This document shows, in pieces, positions 45,690 through 57,019 of a stretch of 64,000 nt of DNA (the stretch's first letter is position 1; the number at the start of each line of letters is the position of its first letter). Under the pieces are notes generated by a model. It worked only from the letters and a program-made list of their open reading frames with translations, was not told the origin of the DNA and did no database searches. The DNA is from Asterella californica (Eukaryota; Streptophyta; Marchantiopsida; Marchantiales; Aytoniaceae). The translations under genes were made by a program, and so were the position numbers. The stretch covers positions 2,604,001-2,668,000 of the forward strand of contig JAYKYS010000010.1 of assembly GCA_036924285.1 (NCBI GenBank). Direction: 5' to 3'.

Positions 45690-47860
45690 CGGATGGAGTC
45701 GTCGTGAAAAGTAAAAGAAAATACCGACAACGGACAAAAAGATTGTTGTGAAAACTAGAAAAGAAAAAGAGAAAATAATTCTGAAAAACTGTTAACGCAT
45801 AGTCCGCAATTCCATAATCGCATGTGGAGCTATTTGTCTTTTTTGTGCTTTTGTCTTTTTTTCAAGAGGTATGCACTCCTCTCGAGTCCACTGTTCTTGA
45901 CTGGAATGATTCGCTACATAGACCAAGAGCTAATGTTTGTGGAAGAAGAGAAATAGCATAAGAGACAAGTAGGAAAAATCTCCACCGTGGGATACAAGAC
46001 GAGGATCACCAAACACAAGGCAGAAAAAGAAAGAACTCGAAACACTAGCTATGTCTAGCTAACTACGTAACCTTCTCAAGTAAGGAGGTCCTAGTCTCCA
46101 TGAGCGGAGTCACTGATGACCATCTCTCCTAATGGACGATGAAAACACCTCTACTCTCCTCTACAAAGCCTCCACTAACATCCTCTGCAATACTATACTG
46201 ATTTGCTACTGCAGATAAGTGACATATCATCCTAAAGGTATGGTAGTCCTCTTACAGTTCTCCATCTGCATACGTACCAACGAACTTAACAAGTGAGTAA
46301 ACTTCGGATGAAGACATCAGAAGGTCTCAATCACAAGAGAGAAAAATCTCACAGAAGCACCCCTATCTGAGTAGTCTCGGATGTTCCTCTCAGCCGCCAA
46401 AGAAGCTGCATATCCCGAAGTGTCTCTTGACAAGCATAAGAGTCGGCCATCGGATTCACAATAACCACATCCGTCACATATGCCACTCTCTATTCGTCGG
46501 CGTGAAGGATCTATGGAGGAGGAGGGAAAGAGACCTCTAAACTCCTTTTTCACATGAAGACTCACCTCTCTCATGAGAGAAAGTACAATATCTTGAATGG
46601 TGTCATGCTCCTCAATGATTATCCCTCCATGTGTACATAAAAAAAGATGCCCTCTGATAATATAGATAACATGATCACAACTACACGTTGAGGTACCTAT
46701 GATCAGAGGCTGAGGGAGAACGCATCGAACGCATCGCTATAATGTAAGCTAAAGGTGCGATGTGTAGTCGACGGGAGGAAGGCTTGGCAGAAAGCCAAGC
46801 ACTTGCACCTAGACCATTGCAAGAAAAAAGACGAGCGATAAATGATTTGAAAGTCCATTTGATTGGAGAGGAATAAGGACTAGATGCGAATAGAAACTAT
46901 GGTTGAGTGTCCTCTAGAGCGAAGGCATCTCATCTCTAGCAATGACATCAAAAGGAGACAAGAGAGACAGAATCAGAGTAGGTAATCATATGTACACTAA
47001 CGTAACATTGAAAAACATATAACATTGAAAAACATAGACATCAAGTATTCATATCTTAAGACCTTATATGTGGGTGGAGGAAGGACCCATCTCTTATATA
47101 CATAACTAACTCTCGCAATAGTGGAACATGATGTACGTTGAAATGTAGTGTCAAAGGTGGTACGACTAGCCCAACTGCCCAAGAATGTCAAAGGAATAGA
47201 GACCCTAGAGGCTAGGAGACCTACCCCACAATGCCTACAAGGTCAAGTAATCTAATTCTGATCAACTCTCCCTCTAGACAAAGAAAAGCTCCTGGTCCCA
47301 GAATATCTCCAAAAGTCGTCAACAAGCCTTGATCAAACCGCTCCAAACTATTGAGGAAAGTAGGAGTATGTGACACACATCTTTGCAGAAATGATGGTCT
47401 CTTTACAAAGCAAGAAGATAAAATGGAGAATATGATATGAGGGTCTTCAGTTGAGATAAGAGAGGAGCCAAACGACCCTGCTCTAGTAGATGCTCCTCTA
47501 AGAATGAGGATACAAACTTGGGTGAACCAAAAAAGGTGCCGAAGACTCTAATGTCATCATGATGAGTGAGAAAGCCCTCCAAGTGATGAAAGAAGAATCC
47601 AAACCAGAAGGAGATCAAGCTCGATATTTGGTCATCCTTATAGACAAACCAATGGTCAAAATCTCCTCACGAAGATACTTGAATACTTGTCTTACCAAAG
47701 AAACGGATCCCACAATATAAGTATCATCGTGTAAAGAAAGAATCAGACATCCTAGATGGAGACATCTTTTACAAGGTCTAAAATGAGATGTGGAGAACAA
47801 TGGACCTCTTAGAAGATCGCCTTGTCTAACAACTATCTCCTTGAATCTATGATGAGATGA
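45690..47860 (-). pseudogene. LINE-type retrotransposon with RT and endonuclease-like remnants
   Basis: Read on the minus strand from about 47860, the order is as follows. VRQGDLLRGPLFS is a reverse-transcriptase RQGDPL-type motif. LHDDTYIVG (about 47735-47708) is the active-site block with the two Asp residues. A GFLTHHDDIRVFGTFFGSPKF segment (about 47580-47530) is a common thumb-side signature in these elements. WASRTTFDTTFQ follows at about 47170. Then 46574-46317 carries DPSRRR and SGYAASLAAERNIRDYS ... VETF, which I read as the tail of a PD-(D/E)xK (restriction-like) endonuclease domain. The frame is broken by stops and frameshifts. Sequence from about 45690 to 47318 is repeated in inverted form at the right edge of the window. 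The RT assignment is good; the LINE clade is inferred. Confidence 0.7.
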
Positions 47861-48015
47861 TCACTTTTTCACTTTTTCTCCACCCGAAACAATGTCTGTA
47901 GATCATGATCTCGTCCTCCTCGCTATAGATTCCTTAGACGAAATAGACATAGAAGTCCAAGATCTTTTGCATGTCATAGACAAAGATGTTATCTCATAGA
48001 CTGCAAGCAATTGAA

Positions 48016-48076
48016 GGTCGTTGTTGACTAGTGACTTTGATCTCTCTTTATTCAAAGTCACTGGTCGACAACCACC
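48016..48076. repeat. Imperfect inverted repeat at the 5' edge of copy C
   Basis: Arms of about 24 bp (around GTTGACTAGTGACTTTGA and its complement, about three differences) surround an 11-nt loop, directly upstream of the HUH-family copy C reading frame. It may mark the element end or the junction with the LINE. Confidence 0.65.
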
Positions 48077-48079
48077 GTG

Positions 48080-49364
48080 ATATTACAAAACGAGACTGCT
48101 CCAAGATTCCTTTTCTACTCTAGCAAGTGTCCCGTGATCAGTTTCCATGATAATGTGCTCGAGCTGATCCGTAGTTTTATATACTTGGACCTACAATACT
48201 CAACAACCACCGTGAATTTCCTCTTGAAGTTTGACTATGTTAAGATGAGAAAAACTTGTCATCCTTACCCGTTGCACATGATCCTTATTGTCACTTTGGC
48301 TGAGTCCTACCGATTTTTTATTATTCCAACGACAAACTTGCACTCTATCTGCAAGACAGACCATTTTGGATGTTTAGTTACCCATCTTATTTTACTTGCA
48401 GAACTGATTCAAAGCGTTCACAGTGCATTGTGTTTACATAATTCCTATCCTACACACCGATTCGCTTGTCATCACCATAAAAATTTAGATCGACAATATA
48501 CCTCTATGGAGACAAGCGAGGGTCAGGAGACCGACTCTGGAGTTATCAGTGACTGTTTGCCGGACAGGAAGTGACCTGGACCCTTCTCTGTTCTTGCTGC
48601 TTTCTACTTTCCTCCACAAGCAGTGCTTGTCAAGGATGTTTTCTGTTGAGCGATGTGATAGTCTTTTGCATTTACACTTCCAAGGTGTTATATTCATCTA
48701 TGGAGAACCCTAAACCCTAAACCCTAAACCCATAACTCTAAACCCTATCTTCTGTGGAGATAAACAAAAAAATACTTCAAGCACTTGGATGGGATCAACA
48801 ACGACCGATAGGTACAGAAATGTGCGTGAAGTAACTCTCGAACAAAAGGCTGCACACATCTGTGGGCATGGTTGGTTATTGTTTAAAGGACGAGAAACTG
48901 CAACATCATCACGCCCTGACGAAGAACATCACTGAGAGCATGGTCGCAGACGGTAAGAAATTGTCCATGCTATTAGAAGCTACAGATACAAAAAACCGTG
49001 TAGAATTAACATATATGAATATTCTACCGAGAGCATTGTAATTCAACATGTACAAGAGTTCACAACCGCTGTCCAACACTTTGTCTCGGTACTTATGTCG
49101 AATACTTCTTTCAGAGAAGCACTCTGCTTCGTCCAAATGGATTATGCAAGCAAGAACAAAAAAAGACGGTCTGACTCCTTATGGAACTCCTTCATCAGAC
49201 CTCAACAGGTAACACTCGAGGACATCAATAACATTTTCTGCTACGTCTATAATAAACAGTGTCCACATTGCAACCATATGTACTTTGAAACAAGCAGAAA
49301 CGAAGAAGAGAAAAGAGCGGAGCCGAAGGAACGAAGCTCGGAAGAAGACATTGTCTCATGCTAG
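48080..49364 (+). pseudogene. HUH-motif (Replitron-like) transposon protein, copy C
   Basis: The body matches copies A and B: VLELIRSFIYLDLQYS near 48160, then FSVERCDSLLHLHFQGV with the HLH codons at 48669-48677. Then come VGMVGYCLKDEK with the Tyr codon at 48877-48879, TKNRVELTYMNILPRAL, and KKRRSDSLWNSFIRPQQVTL followed by a CPHCNHMYFE zinc-like stretch. It keeps both the HLH and the YCLKD motifs, so the original chemistry is best preserved here with copy A. Lesions include a frameshift near 48545, a telomeric-repeat insertion at 48706-48746, a TAA in the CVK-stop-LSN stretch at about 48831, another stop after RAL at 49040, and a frameshift near 49160. It lacks the N-terminal acidic part and starts close to the palindrome at 48016, so it is 5'-truncated. 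Confidence 0.65.
48706..48746. repeat. Interstitial plant-type telomeric repeats
   Basis: Three perfect CCCTAAA-type units and one degenerate unit interrupt the HUH-family copy C between IYGE and the VEINKKILQALGW region. The flanking copy C sequence is otherwise colinear with copy B. This looks like filler DNA added at a repaired double-strand break. Confidence 0.9.
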
Positions 49365-49777
49365 GACGCAAGTGAGCAGCAAAATTTATCGCAGTTTATC
49401 CTTTTGACCAATGTACTGTTCAGGTCTCGGGGTTAGGACGGAGCTCATCTCTATTGAATTAGAATGAAGTCCACTTTTACTATAAACATGTAGGTAGAGA
49501 GGAAAACAACTGCCTCTGCTGCATGGGCCGTCGTCCTTGGAGCACCACTAGTATGACCTTTCAGCAGTGACGACTTGTAGGAACATCCCAGATAAAACTT
49601 GGTATTGCATTTCAGTTTTCAACAGTAGAGGACCATATAGTGAAGATTTCCAGCAGATGGTACATACTCGACTCGCTATACTATCTAGTAGTCATGTCAG
49701 ACAATGACGAGTCACTCTTTGCACTTAAATTTTCAGCGATAAAGTAATATATAGTGGAAGATTTGAAGACCTTGCTG

Positions 49778-50063
49778 TCTATCTTGTGTCGAATGAATTG
49801 CTCACTGTCCACGAAATTCGAAGTGGTCCGACTACGAGGACGTGGTCGATGTTAGCTGTGTCAAATATCAGTCAAAAAATTGGAATTTCCCGATCTACTA
49901 AAGGGGTCTCAATTTTGCCGTCTATCGTGTTTCGATTGAACTGCTCAGTATGCACAAAATTTGAACTGGTCTAACTACAAAGATGTGGTCGTCGTTAGTG
50001 GTACGAAGAAATTGACTGAAAAACTAGAACTTCCCGGTCTGCTAAAAGGGTCCGAATTTGCAC
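49778..50063. repeat. Tandem duplication, about 143-bp units
   Basis: Two diverged units start at TCTATC (49778 and 49921). They share CGAA/TTGAACTGGTC, GTGGTCG and CTTCCCGGTCTGCTAAA blocks. No coding role seen. Confidence 0.75.
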
Positions 50064-50829
50064 CTTCACCTCACAGAAGCACCTCCCATTGGACGAGGTG
50101 TTAAATAAAGACATCAGAGAGATAAATAATAGGAGGTGTCAAAGTTAGAAACCTTCAGAAAGATTCCAGACCCATGGGAGTGAATTATGACTTCGTCCAG
50201 ACCTCGACTAGTGTTTCATGTGAGCACCTCCGGAGGTATTCGCAGGAAAACGCCGCGGGCTTTTCTTTCACGCCTCTTCACTCATTTCGTCCGTTACTTT
50301 TTTGCAATAGATTCTTCACTGTTCTGAGTAATTATCTTCTGTGTACAAACTGAAATAGCATCAATTATAAAATCGTGATGTCCAGTCACAGATGTGATCC
50401 AAAATGAGTCACGCTTATATATAAAGTTATATGTTATAAGTTTACGATGAGTCCCTCTCCGCCGTTGAAGAATATTTCTTCTCAACTTTGACACCCCCTA
50501 ATAGACCCGCGCAGGACTCGAGCTAAGGGGAATAGGTGAATATGCACGCTTCTACAACGGATGAGAGGCAGTCACTTACTAGAATCTTGCCCAAGGATTT
50601 AAAATCCCAAAATTTGTGGTATATGATCAACTCTAATAGAACGGACTCTTGGTTAGTCCTCGTTAGGAACAAGTCCAATGCCATGGCATACAGTATATGG
50701 AGGCGTACCGGTAACGATATCTGTCAGCAGGTCAGAGACTGACAGGCTAATGAAAACTCGAGCAGAGCTCTACGGGATTTACTACGCTAATTCTAGTTCG
50801 AGGATTCAAGGACAGATACGACGATAATC

Positions 50830-50862
50830 GTTAGCATCTTTGGAAGCTCCAAAGATGCTGAC
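50830..50862. repeat. 14-bp-arm hairpin
   Basis: GTTAGCATCTTTGG and, after a 5-nt loop, CCAAAGATGCTGAC. One end pair is mismatched; otherwise the stem is perfect. Confidence 0.8.
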
Positions 50863-51741
50863 AAGTAGAGGGCAAGGCTGGGGAAACTGCGCAGCCCAAG
50901 TTGCTCAACAGCAGCTCGGCGTGCCCATATAACACAGTTGGTTCGGATTGAGAGGTTTAACTGATCTATCCATTGGGTGCTCCTGTATGTGGAGAGCATT
51001 AGCTGCTTGCTGCATGCATGTACATGAGCTCAACGTTGATGGTTGGTGAAAAGGAAAACCTGAATGAGCTAGAACCATTATCAGCGGGAATAAGCTTTCC
51101 GCTAGACCCGCCTTCGGAAGTGGATCGACAAAATGGGACCATCCAGATCGAGAAGACGTTCAGAGAACGAACCGAGTGGAGGGTTCCCAGTGGCTGGTGT
51201 CCTATATGTGGAGTCAGCGCACACAGATGCCTCAGTCATTTCCCTTTTGCAGGGGGAGGTGATTCGCAAAGGTGCAAGGTAAGCCTCTGCCTGCACGGCC
51301 TTTCCGGGAAGGGGAGTGCGTTGGCTCCTCTTGTTGCAGTGCTTGTAACGTGTTTTCTTCGAAGATGAGAACCCTTCTCCCTCTTTACCGCTCCTCGTTC
51401 TAGTACGGGTCACTCTTACTCCGACGCATGCATCAAAAGCTTCGTCCGTGGGCTGTCATCGGCCTGTCTCGCTCTTACTCGACTCTCACTTCCTCATTTC
51501 ACTCTTAACCTTCCTTGTCTGGCTGGAGCAGCTGGAGGTAACCCCCAGTGCAGAATTAACATCCCACCAAACTGGGGGATTAAGCAAAACATAGTCAAGG
51601 AGAAGGAGCAGGAGGAGGAAATATTTGACTCTGCGTATGTGCCTACAGTGTGAGCTTCTCGCACCGGGTAGGAAGTGGATCTGCTGTAAGCTTCACACTC
51701 TGTGAATGCTTTGAATTGGACAAATTGGAATTGAGGAGGTG

Positions 51742-53247
51742 ATGATGGACGCCAACGGAATGTCAGGCACAGGTGGTGATCGAGATCTGGAGTTGAAGGT
51801 CTCGAGCGACACTTGTGAGGCACCTTGTCTAGTGAAGCAGGAGCTGGATGGAACCGATAATGTAAGTGATTCGAGAAATGGTAGTTCGCCGTCCCTCAGT
51901 TGCAAGTCTCACAAGGAAATTCATCTTAGTACCGATGATCCACTCGACGAACCTCGCGAAGGTCTGGCTCGAAGGCTGGACAGCTGTTACCGGTCATTCC
52001 GACATGTAACACCGCAGATGATAGTGGGCATGCGAGAAGTGGTTTGCGGAGCGAAGATTTGCTTGCTGTTCTTCGTCATACCCTTCGCCTTCGTTGCGGT
52101 ACAGATGGAGTGGGGTCGTGGGTGGGTATTCTCTTTGAGCTTATTAGCAATTACACCTCTGGCAGAGCGTTTGGGGTTCGTTACCGAGCAGCTCGCGTAT
52201 TTCACAGGCCCTACTGCTGGGGGACTTCTCAATGCCACATTCGGCAATGCTACAGAGATGATCATCTCGATTTTCGCCTTACGGAAGAGACTGATTCGTG
52301 TGGTTCAGCTTTCGCTTCTAGGGTCCATACTTTCCAACATGCTCCTCGTCCTGGGATGCGCATTCTTTGTAGGTGGCCTGACCCACTCCAAGAACGATCA
52401 GAAGTTCAACAAGCAGGCCGCTGTAGTGAGCACTAGCCTCCTTCTCATGGGCTGCATGGGTCTGCTATTCCCAGCTGTTCTTCATGCGACGGGCACCGAA
52501 AGCCATGACTCTGCATCGGAGCTCACTCTGTCGAGATTCATTAGCTGTGTCCTGGTTTTGGCCTACGGATTCTACCTTTACTTCCAGCTTAAGAGCCATA
52601 AAAGGCTTTATGAAACTGCAGACGGGGAAGCGGAGGAGATTTGTGAGGAGGAGGAGTCGGTGCTGTCTTTCTGGTGTGCTGTTATTTGGCTTGGGATCTT
52701 GACGTTGTTCATCGCCATCCTCTCCGAATGTCTCGTGGGTGCCATTCAAGGAGCCGCAGAGTCGTGGAGCGTTCCTGTTGCCTTCATCAGCGTTATCGTT
52801 CTGCCGATAGTGGGCAATGCGGCTGAGCATGGCAGTGCAGTGGTTTTCGCCCTTAAGGATAAGCTGGACATTTCTTTGGGAGTAGCCATCGGATCGTCGA
52901 CCCAAATCTCCATGTTCGTGATTCCTTTCTGTGTTTTAGTAGGCTGGGCGTTGGGGATTGATATGGACCTGAATTTTGAGATTTTTGAGACAACAACACT
53001 CTTCATCACCGTCATCGTTGTCACCGTTCTGCTCCAAGATGGCACTGCCAACTACTTCAAGGGCCTAATGCTCATACTCTGTTATATCATGGTCGGTGCC
53101 AGCTTCTGGCTGCATGTCGACCACATTACCGACCGTTCGCCCCAAGGCCTTGGCTTTGCCAAGCATCTGTTTCACAAATCCTTGTGCTTCCTCTCAGGCT
53201 ACCACTGCCAGGTCGTGGTGGATCCAAAGGTAATCGCCCAGGACTAG
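51742..53247 (+). CDS. Vacuolar-type cation/proton exchanger (CAX family), copy 2
   Basis: Encodes a 501-residue CAX-type Ca2+/cation:H+ antiporter. I choose the ATG at 51742; the codon before it (51739) is GTG and not a likely plant start. The hydrophilic N-terminal tail is about 105 residues, longer than in copy 1 and unrelated to it in sequence. The membrane core contains GNATE at 168-172 and GNAAEH at 358-363. An acidic loop lies between (about 292-305), in the middle of the usual eleven hydrophobic segments. The frame is intact and has no intron. The core is close to copy 1 (for example RVVQLSLLGSILSNMLLVLG is identical) while the N- and C-terminal ends differ. Different tails suggest different regulation or localisation. 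Function as a vacuolar Ca2+ or metal importer is inferred from the family. Confidence 0.93.
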   Translation: MMDANGMSGTGGDRDLELKVSSDTCEAPCLVKQELDGTDNVSDSRNGSSPSLSCKSHKEIHLSTDDPLDEPREGLARRLDSCYRSFRHVTPQMIVGMREVVCGAKICLLFFVIPFAFVAVQMEWGRGWVFSLSLLAITPLAERLGFVTEQLAYFTGPTAGGLLNATFGNATEMIISIFALRKRLIRVVQLSLLGSILSNMLLVLGCAFFVGGLTHSKNDQKFNKQAAVVSTSLLLMGCMGLLFPAVLHATGTESHDSASELTLSRFISCVLVLAYGFYLYFQLKSHKRLYETADGEAEEICEEEESVLSFWCAVIWLGILTLFIAILSECLVGAIQGAAESWSVPVAFISVIVLPIVGNAAEHGSAVVFALKDKLDISLGVAIGSSTQISMFVIPFCVLVGWALGIDMDLNFEIFETTTLFITVIVVTVLLQDGTANYFKGLMLILCYIMVGASFWLHVDHITDRSPQGLGFAKHLFHKSLCFLSGYHCQVVVDPKVIAQD

Positions 53248-53800
53248 ATAGTAAGCTAGTGACAGGTTGATGGAGCTCCCGGCAGCTACATAACAAGGGT
53301 CGAACCTGGCACTCTGTACACTACGAACTCCTAACATTTGAGGCAAACCTTTCATTGTACAGTCATTTCTTGTGAAATCTTACGAGCAGTAGCGGCAGTA
53401 GTCGAGCCCACATCGTCAATAGTTACTTCCAGAGATCCACTGGTCCCGTTTCCTTCCATCCAGGGTTCTGAACCTCTCCGTAGAACTCTGTACCCAGGCA
53501 CTGCTTGATGGATCCGTTTTATCGACTTCGTTTCTTCTGTCCTAGCATTTACCTACCAACGTATGTGCCATAAGCTCTCATTGGATGGATGGGGGCCCTG
53601 GGTGGTGGAATTCAGAGCAGGGACTTCTGCTATTCATCAAAATTTCGTGCTGATCCAGAGTTTGGACGCTGCTACGTTTCAACACTCTGGGTCGACTTGA
53701 CTCGGGAGCTTCGAATGTCACTCGTTCCTAAGAGCAGCTTCAGTTTTTCGCGGCCGGTTTTCGCTTTGGTTAGCTGAGTGATTCTGTTAATGCGAGCAGC

Positions 53801-53836
53801 TCATGTGCTTCTGCTTTCAACCATGGAGGCTGGCGG
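53801..53836. repeat. 36-bp direct repeat, first copy
   Basis: Identical to 54208-54243. Homology continues into AAAAGATGAAT after a 13-bp segment that is absent from the second copy. Confidence 0.85.
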
Positions 53837-54207
53837 ATTCTGGGGCAGGAAAAGATGAATACAGAGAAATTAGAGGGCTCACTTTCAAGGTTTGTAGTTG
53901 ATTCTTTCCGATGCAAAAAAGAGTTAGAGTAATGATCAGTAATCGCACTGGCAAACATAGCGCCAGTAGATCAGAGAAACAGCGTGCTTTGTTTCCAGGC
54001 AAACAGAGCTCGAGAGAAAGCTCGAGGAGACCTTGAAACACACTCCGACAGAGTTTTATGCCCTCCTATGACAGCTCAGTTAAGCTCCGAAGCTGTTATA
54101 TGAAAGGTACTAGCCGTGGATTCTACCCCCGCTGATCTATTCTATCATTTTTCTGGTCCCGAGGTCAGAATGTGGATCCTTCGGTCGAGGAAGAGGGACT
54201 GTGCTAT

Positions 54208-54243
54208 TCATGTGCTTCTGCTTTCAACCATGGAGGCTGGCGG
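54208..54243. repeat. 36-bp direct repeat, second copy
   Basis: Identical to 53801-53836. Just outside it, GAGGAAGAGGGACTGT is itself repeated at about 54187 and 54257. Confidence 0.85.
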
Positions 54244-57019
54244 AAAAGATGAATGATGAGGAAGAGGGACTGTACAGATTTCTAACGTACAACGTCCCGA
54301 ATCCTACTCAAGAATGTACAAGTGACTCTTACTTACCATGCATCTCTTCCGGGGATTCCCGAGCTATTTTCATATGTACTCAGAATCCTCGCTGACTTTG
54401 TTTACTGTTTTTCTCATAGACTCTCGCTGACTTTGATTACTCAATGAACATGCTTTTCCCTCGGCTTAATTTAGACCGAAGCTTGACTTTGGCCCAGTTG
54501 TCGGAGTCTGTTGTCCATGTTTTCTGTCAGCGCCCGTCTCGAGTTTTGGTGTTTGCCCTAAAGTCACCGGCTGTTTTGGACCAGCCGGTTTCTCGCGCTG
54601 TTCGGTCGGTGATGTCTGCTAGTTCTGAATTGAGCCCCTGCCGAGCTGGCGGCAAGCTTCTCCGTGGACGGTATCCCCATGCTGCTGGAATCTCAGTGCT
54701 CGGGGAGTTTTCCCGTGAAAAATGGAAAATTCCTGGTGGAAGGTAAAGCTTATCGGAAATTGTCCGGAATTAAAAGTAGATTTTTCCTTCAAGAAATTTC
54801 CGACAGATTTGGACCAACACCGGAAAGTACCGGAAGTCACTACTCTAAAAACCGGAACTCCGCGAGCATTGTGCTGGATATCATATAGTGATACTGTAGA
54901 CAATTTAACGGTTGTATATTGTCCTTTTTGTTTTACTGACTATACACGTGCCCTGCGGCGAATCGCACCGGCGTGCCCTCGTGTGCTTGCCTCCCTTACT
55001 GTAGCAGCGTAGCTATAGAGCCGTAACCCAGAGATCTATCCTCGTCACCAAAACCAAACATGAAAGTATTCGGACAGCGCTCCGGGGTCACCATCTGTCC
55101 AACTCGAACTAGTCCTGGATAAAAATCTGAGAGAAGTCCGTCGGGTGCACGCAGAAACGCAAGTGACATCAATACGCTAACTTGCGAAGTGAAAACTGTC
55201 ACCGGCAGTTTGTACCGGAACATCTCATGTGGCCCGTGATCGGGAAACTCTATATCGGTTTTGGAAACCGGCATTTTCTTCTAACTTCCGGTGCTTGGGA
55301 AATAAAGAAGTTGATGCGAGCCGTGAAATGCTGCTCAGCACATGCGGTGGTACCACAGTCGATGGATCTGAACAGCTTCACCATTTGTGAGTCTAGACCC
55401 GAAAAGATTTCTGGAGGAGAATAGTCCAGTTTTACTCCGTATATCAATCTTGTCTTTATTCTTTGTTCTCTGTTTCTTTTATTTTTTATTTTAAAGAAAT
55501 GCGGTGCATTCCGTAGATGTGATTGGTTTTTACTGGTATGGGGCCAAACATGCGTTCAAAATAGTATCTGAAATGTATGTGATAAAACATTAAAGAAGAT
55601 ATTTCTAATTTCGTTATTCTTGAGATTTCTGCGTTCGTGTTTTACGTTCTATTCGTTCTTTTTTTTTGCACGAACCCTCAATCTCACTTATCGTGCACTA
55701 GCAAGCAGCTTGGATTACAGATTATCACTTATGCTTCGCTCATCTCTTAGCCATATCAGCGATACTCTCTTGCATCACAGCATTGCGTCCTTCCTTCTCT
55801 ATTTTGTTCTTTGTCGCTAAATCACGTGTTCATCTATGTGCTCTTATTATTTCATCATGATCGTATCGGTATTGAAACTTGGGAGCTAATTTGTGATTTT
55901 ATATTGGACGAGACACGTCCAATTGCCGCCTAAGGCTCTCCTCCTTTCAAACCTGATTGTCCTCTCCTGGACACGCTCACGTTGGACGCAATCAAAACCG
56001 CAATGAAAAACGAGGTTTCTACACTTCTCTCTTTAGATTTTGACTTTCTCTCGTTGCCTCATGTTTTTGCAAGCTGCAAATCATGAACTCATCCTCCTTG
56101 CAAGAGCCCTGCTGGGTCCATGGCTATAGACGACATGCTCTTGTCACATTTTCATACTCTAGCGGTCGTCGATTTCACCCTTCCTGCGTTTGCAATCGAA
56201 CATCACCTCAATCCGACAGCAAGCTTGCGCTCCCGAGTATATCACTCTCAAGCGATTTGCACTTATCTTTACGAGAGAGACATGTGAGAACGTCAGCTGC
56301 GACTTCAAGTACTAACGACAAGACAAGTCTCCCTCTCTATTTTCATTACGATGTTCCAGTTGTCCGTCTCTCGAGGTCAGGCTTTGACAACATCCTTTTT
56401 CTTTCTTCGAGGTCGCACTGTTGCTCATTTCCGTCGGGAACCAGCTATGAACGTCTAGGTTTTGTGTTGCTTTGCCAACCTACGAGGGTAGAAATATTAC
56501 ACTTCTCATCCTGGTGCGAAGACTTCTTAGCAAAACTTTACGTCGAGGTCGGTCATGTCCTCTGTATACGCATCAACCATGCGATGGTTTGCTAAACAGG
56601 TAGTTACGATGGTGTTTTTAGCATATTTTGACATACAATTGTGTTTCATGTAAAAGACAACGAAACACATGTTAGGATGCTTCAGTATGTTCACGTTTAT
56701 ATACTTCTAGAAGGTCCATTGTATCTTAATGTATAACGTGAATAGCCAACATTGGCATTTCTTATAACAAGTAGTTTAGCTAAGTTTCAGCAAGTAGGTA
56801 GATTTCTTTGTCAAGGCTTCGTTTATGCCAACAAGTATTTTATAGTTGTTAATTACTTAGATGAACGTTAAACATTTTTTATGATCAAAGATAACTATGT
56901 AAGTCACTAGAAAATAAAAACATAAATCTTTAGTTTCTCGATGGTGGGTTATTTTTGATACAAATTCCAAAAGTATCCCCTAGGTTACAAATCAATCTCA
57001 CGGTCGCTAGAGAGGTGAT

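Larger units (their letters stand above)
49365..51741. other. Region between copy C and CAX copy 2
   Basis: No supported gene. A tandem duplication of about 143 bp lies at 49778-50063 and a 14-bp-arm hairpin at 50830-50862. From about 51000 the DNA becomes less AT-rich and probably contains the promoter and 5' UTR of the CAX gene at 51742. A CAAG/GTAAGCC sequence at about 51276 would fit a donor of a 5' UTR intron, but the acceptor is not clear. Confidence 0.45.
53248..57019. other. Region downstream of CAX copy 2 without supported genes
   Basis: The first few hundred bases should be the 3' UTR, though no clear AATAAA is seen close to the stop. Two copies of a 36-bp sequence lie at 53801-53836 and 54208-54243. 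Open frames at 54444-54746 and 56083-56595 (170 codons, Ser-rich) have no domain that I recognise and no supporting context. Confidence 0.45.

Noticed and set aside
56083..56595. 170-codon Ser-rich frame as a gene
   Set aside because: No domain, no neighbouring signals and composition similar to translated non-coding DNA.
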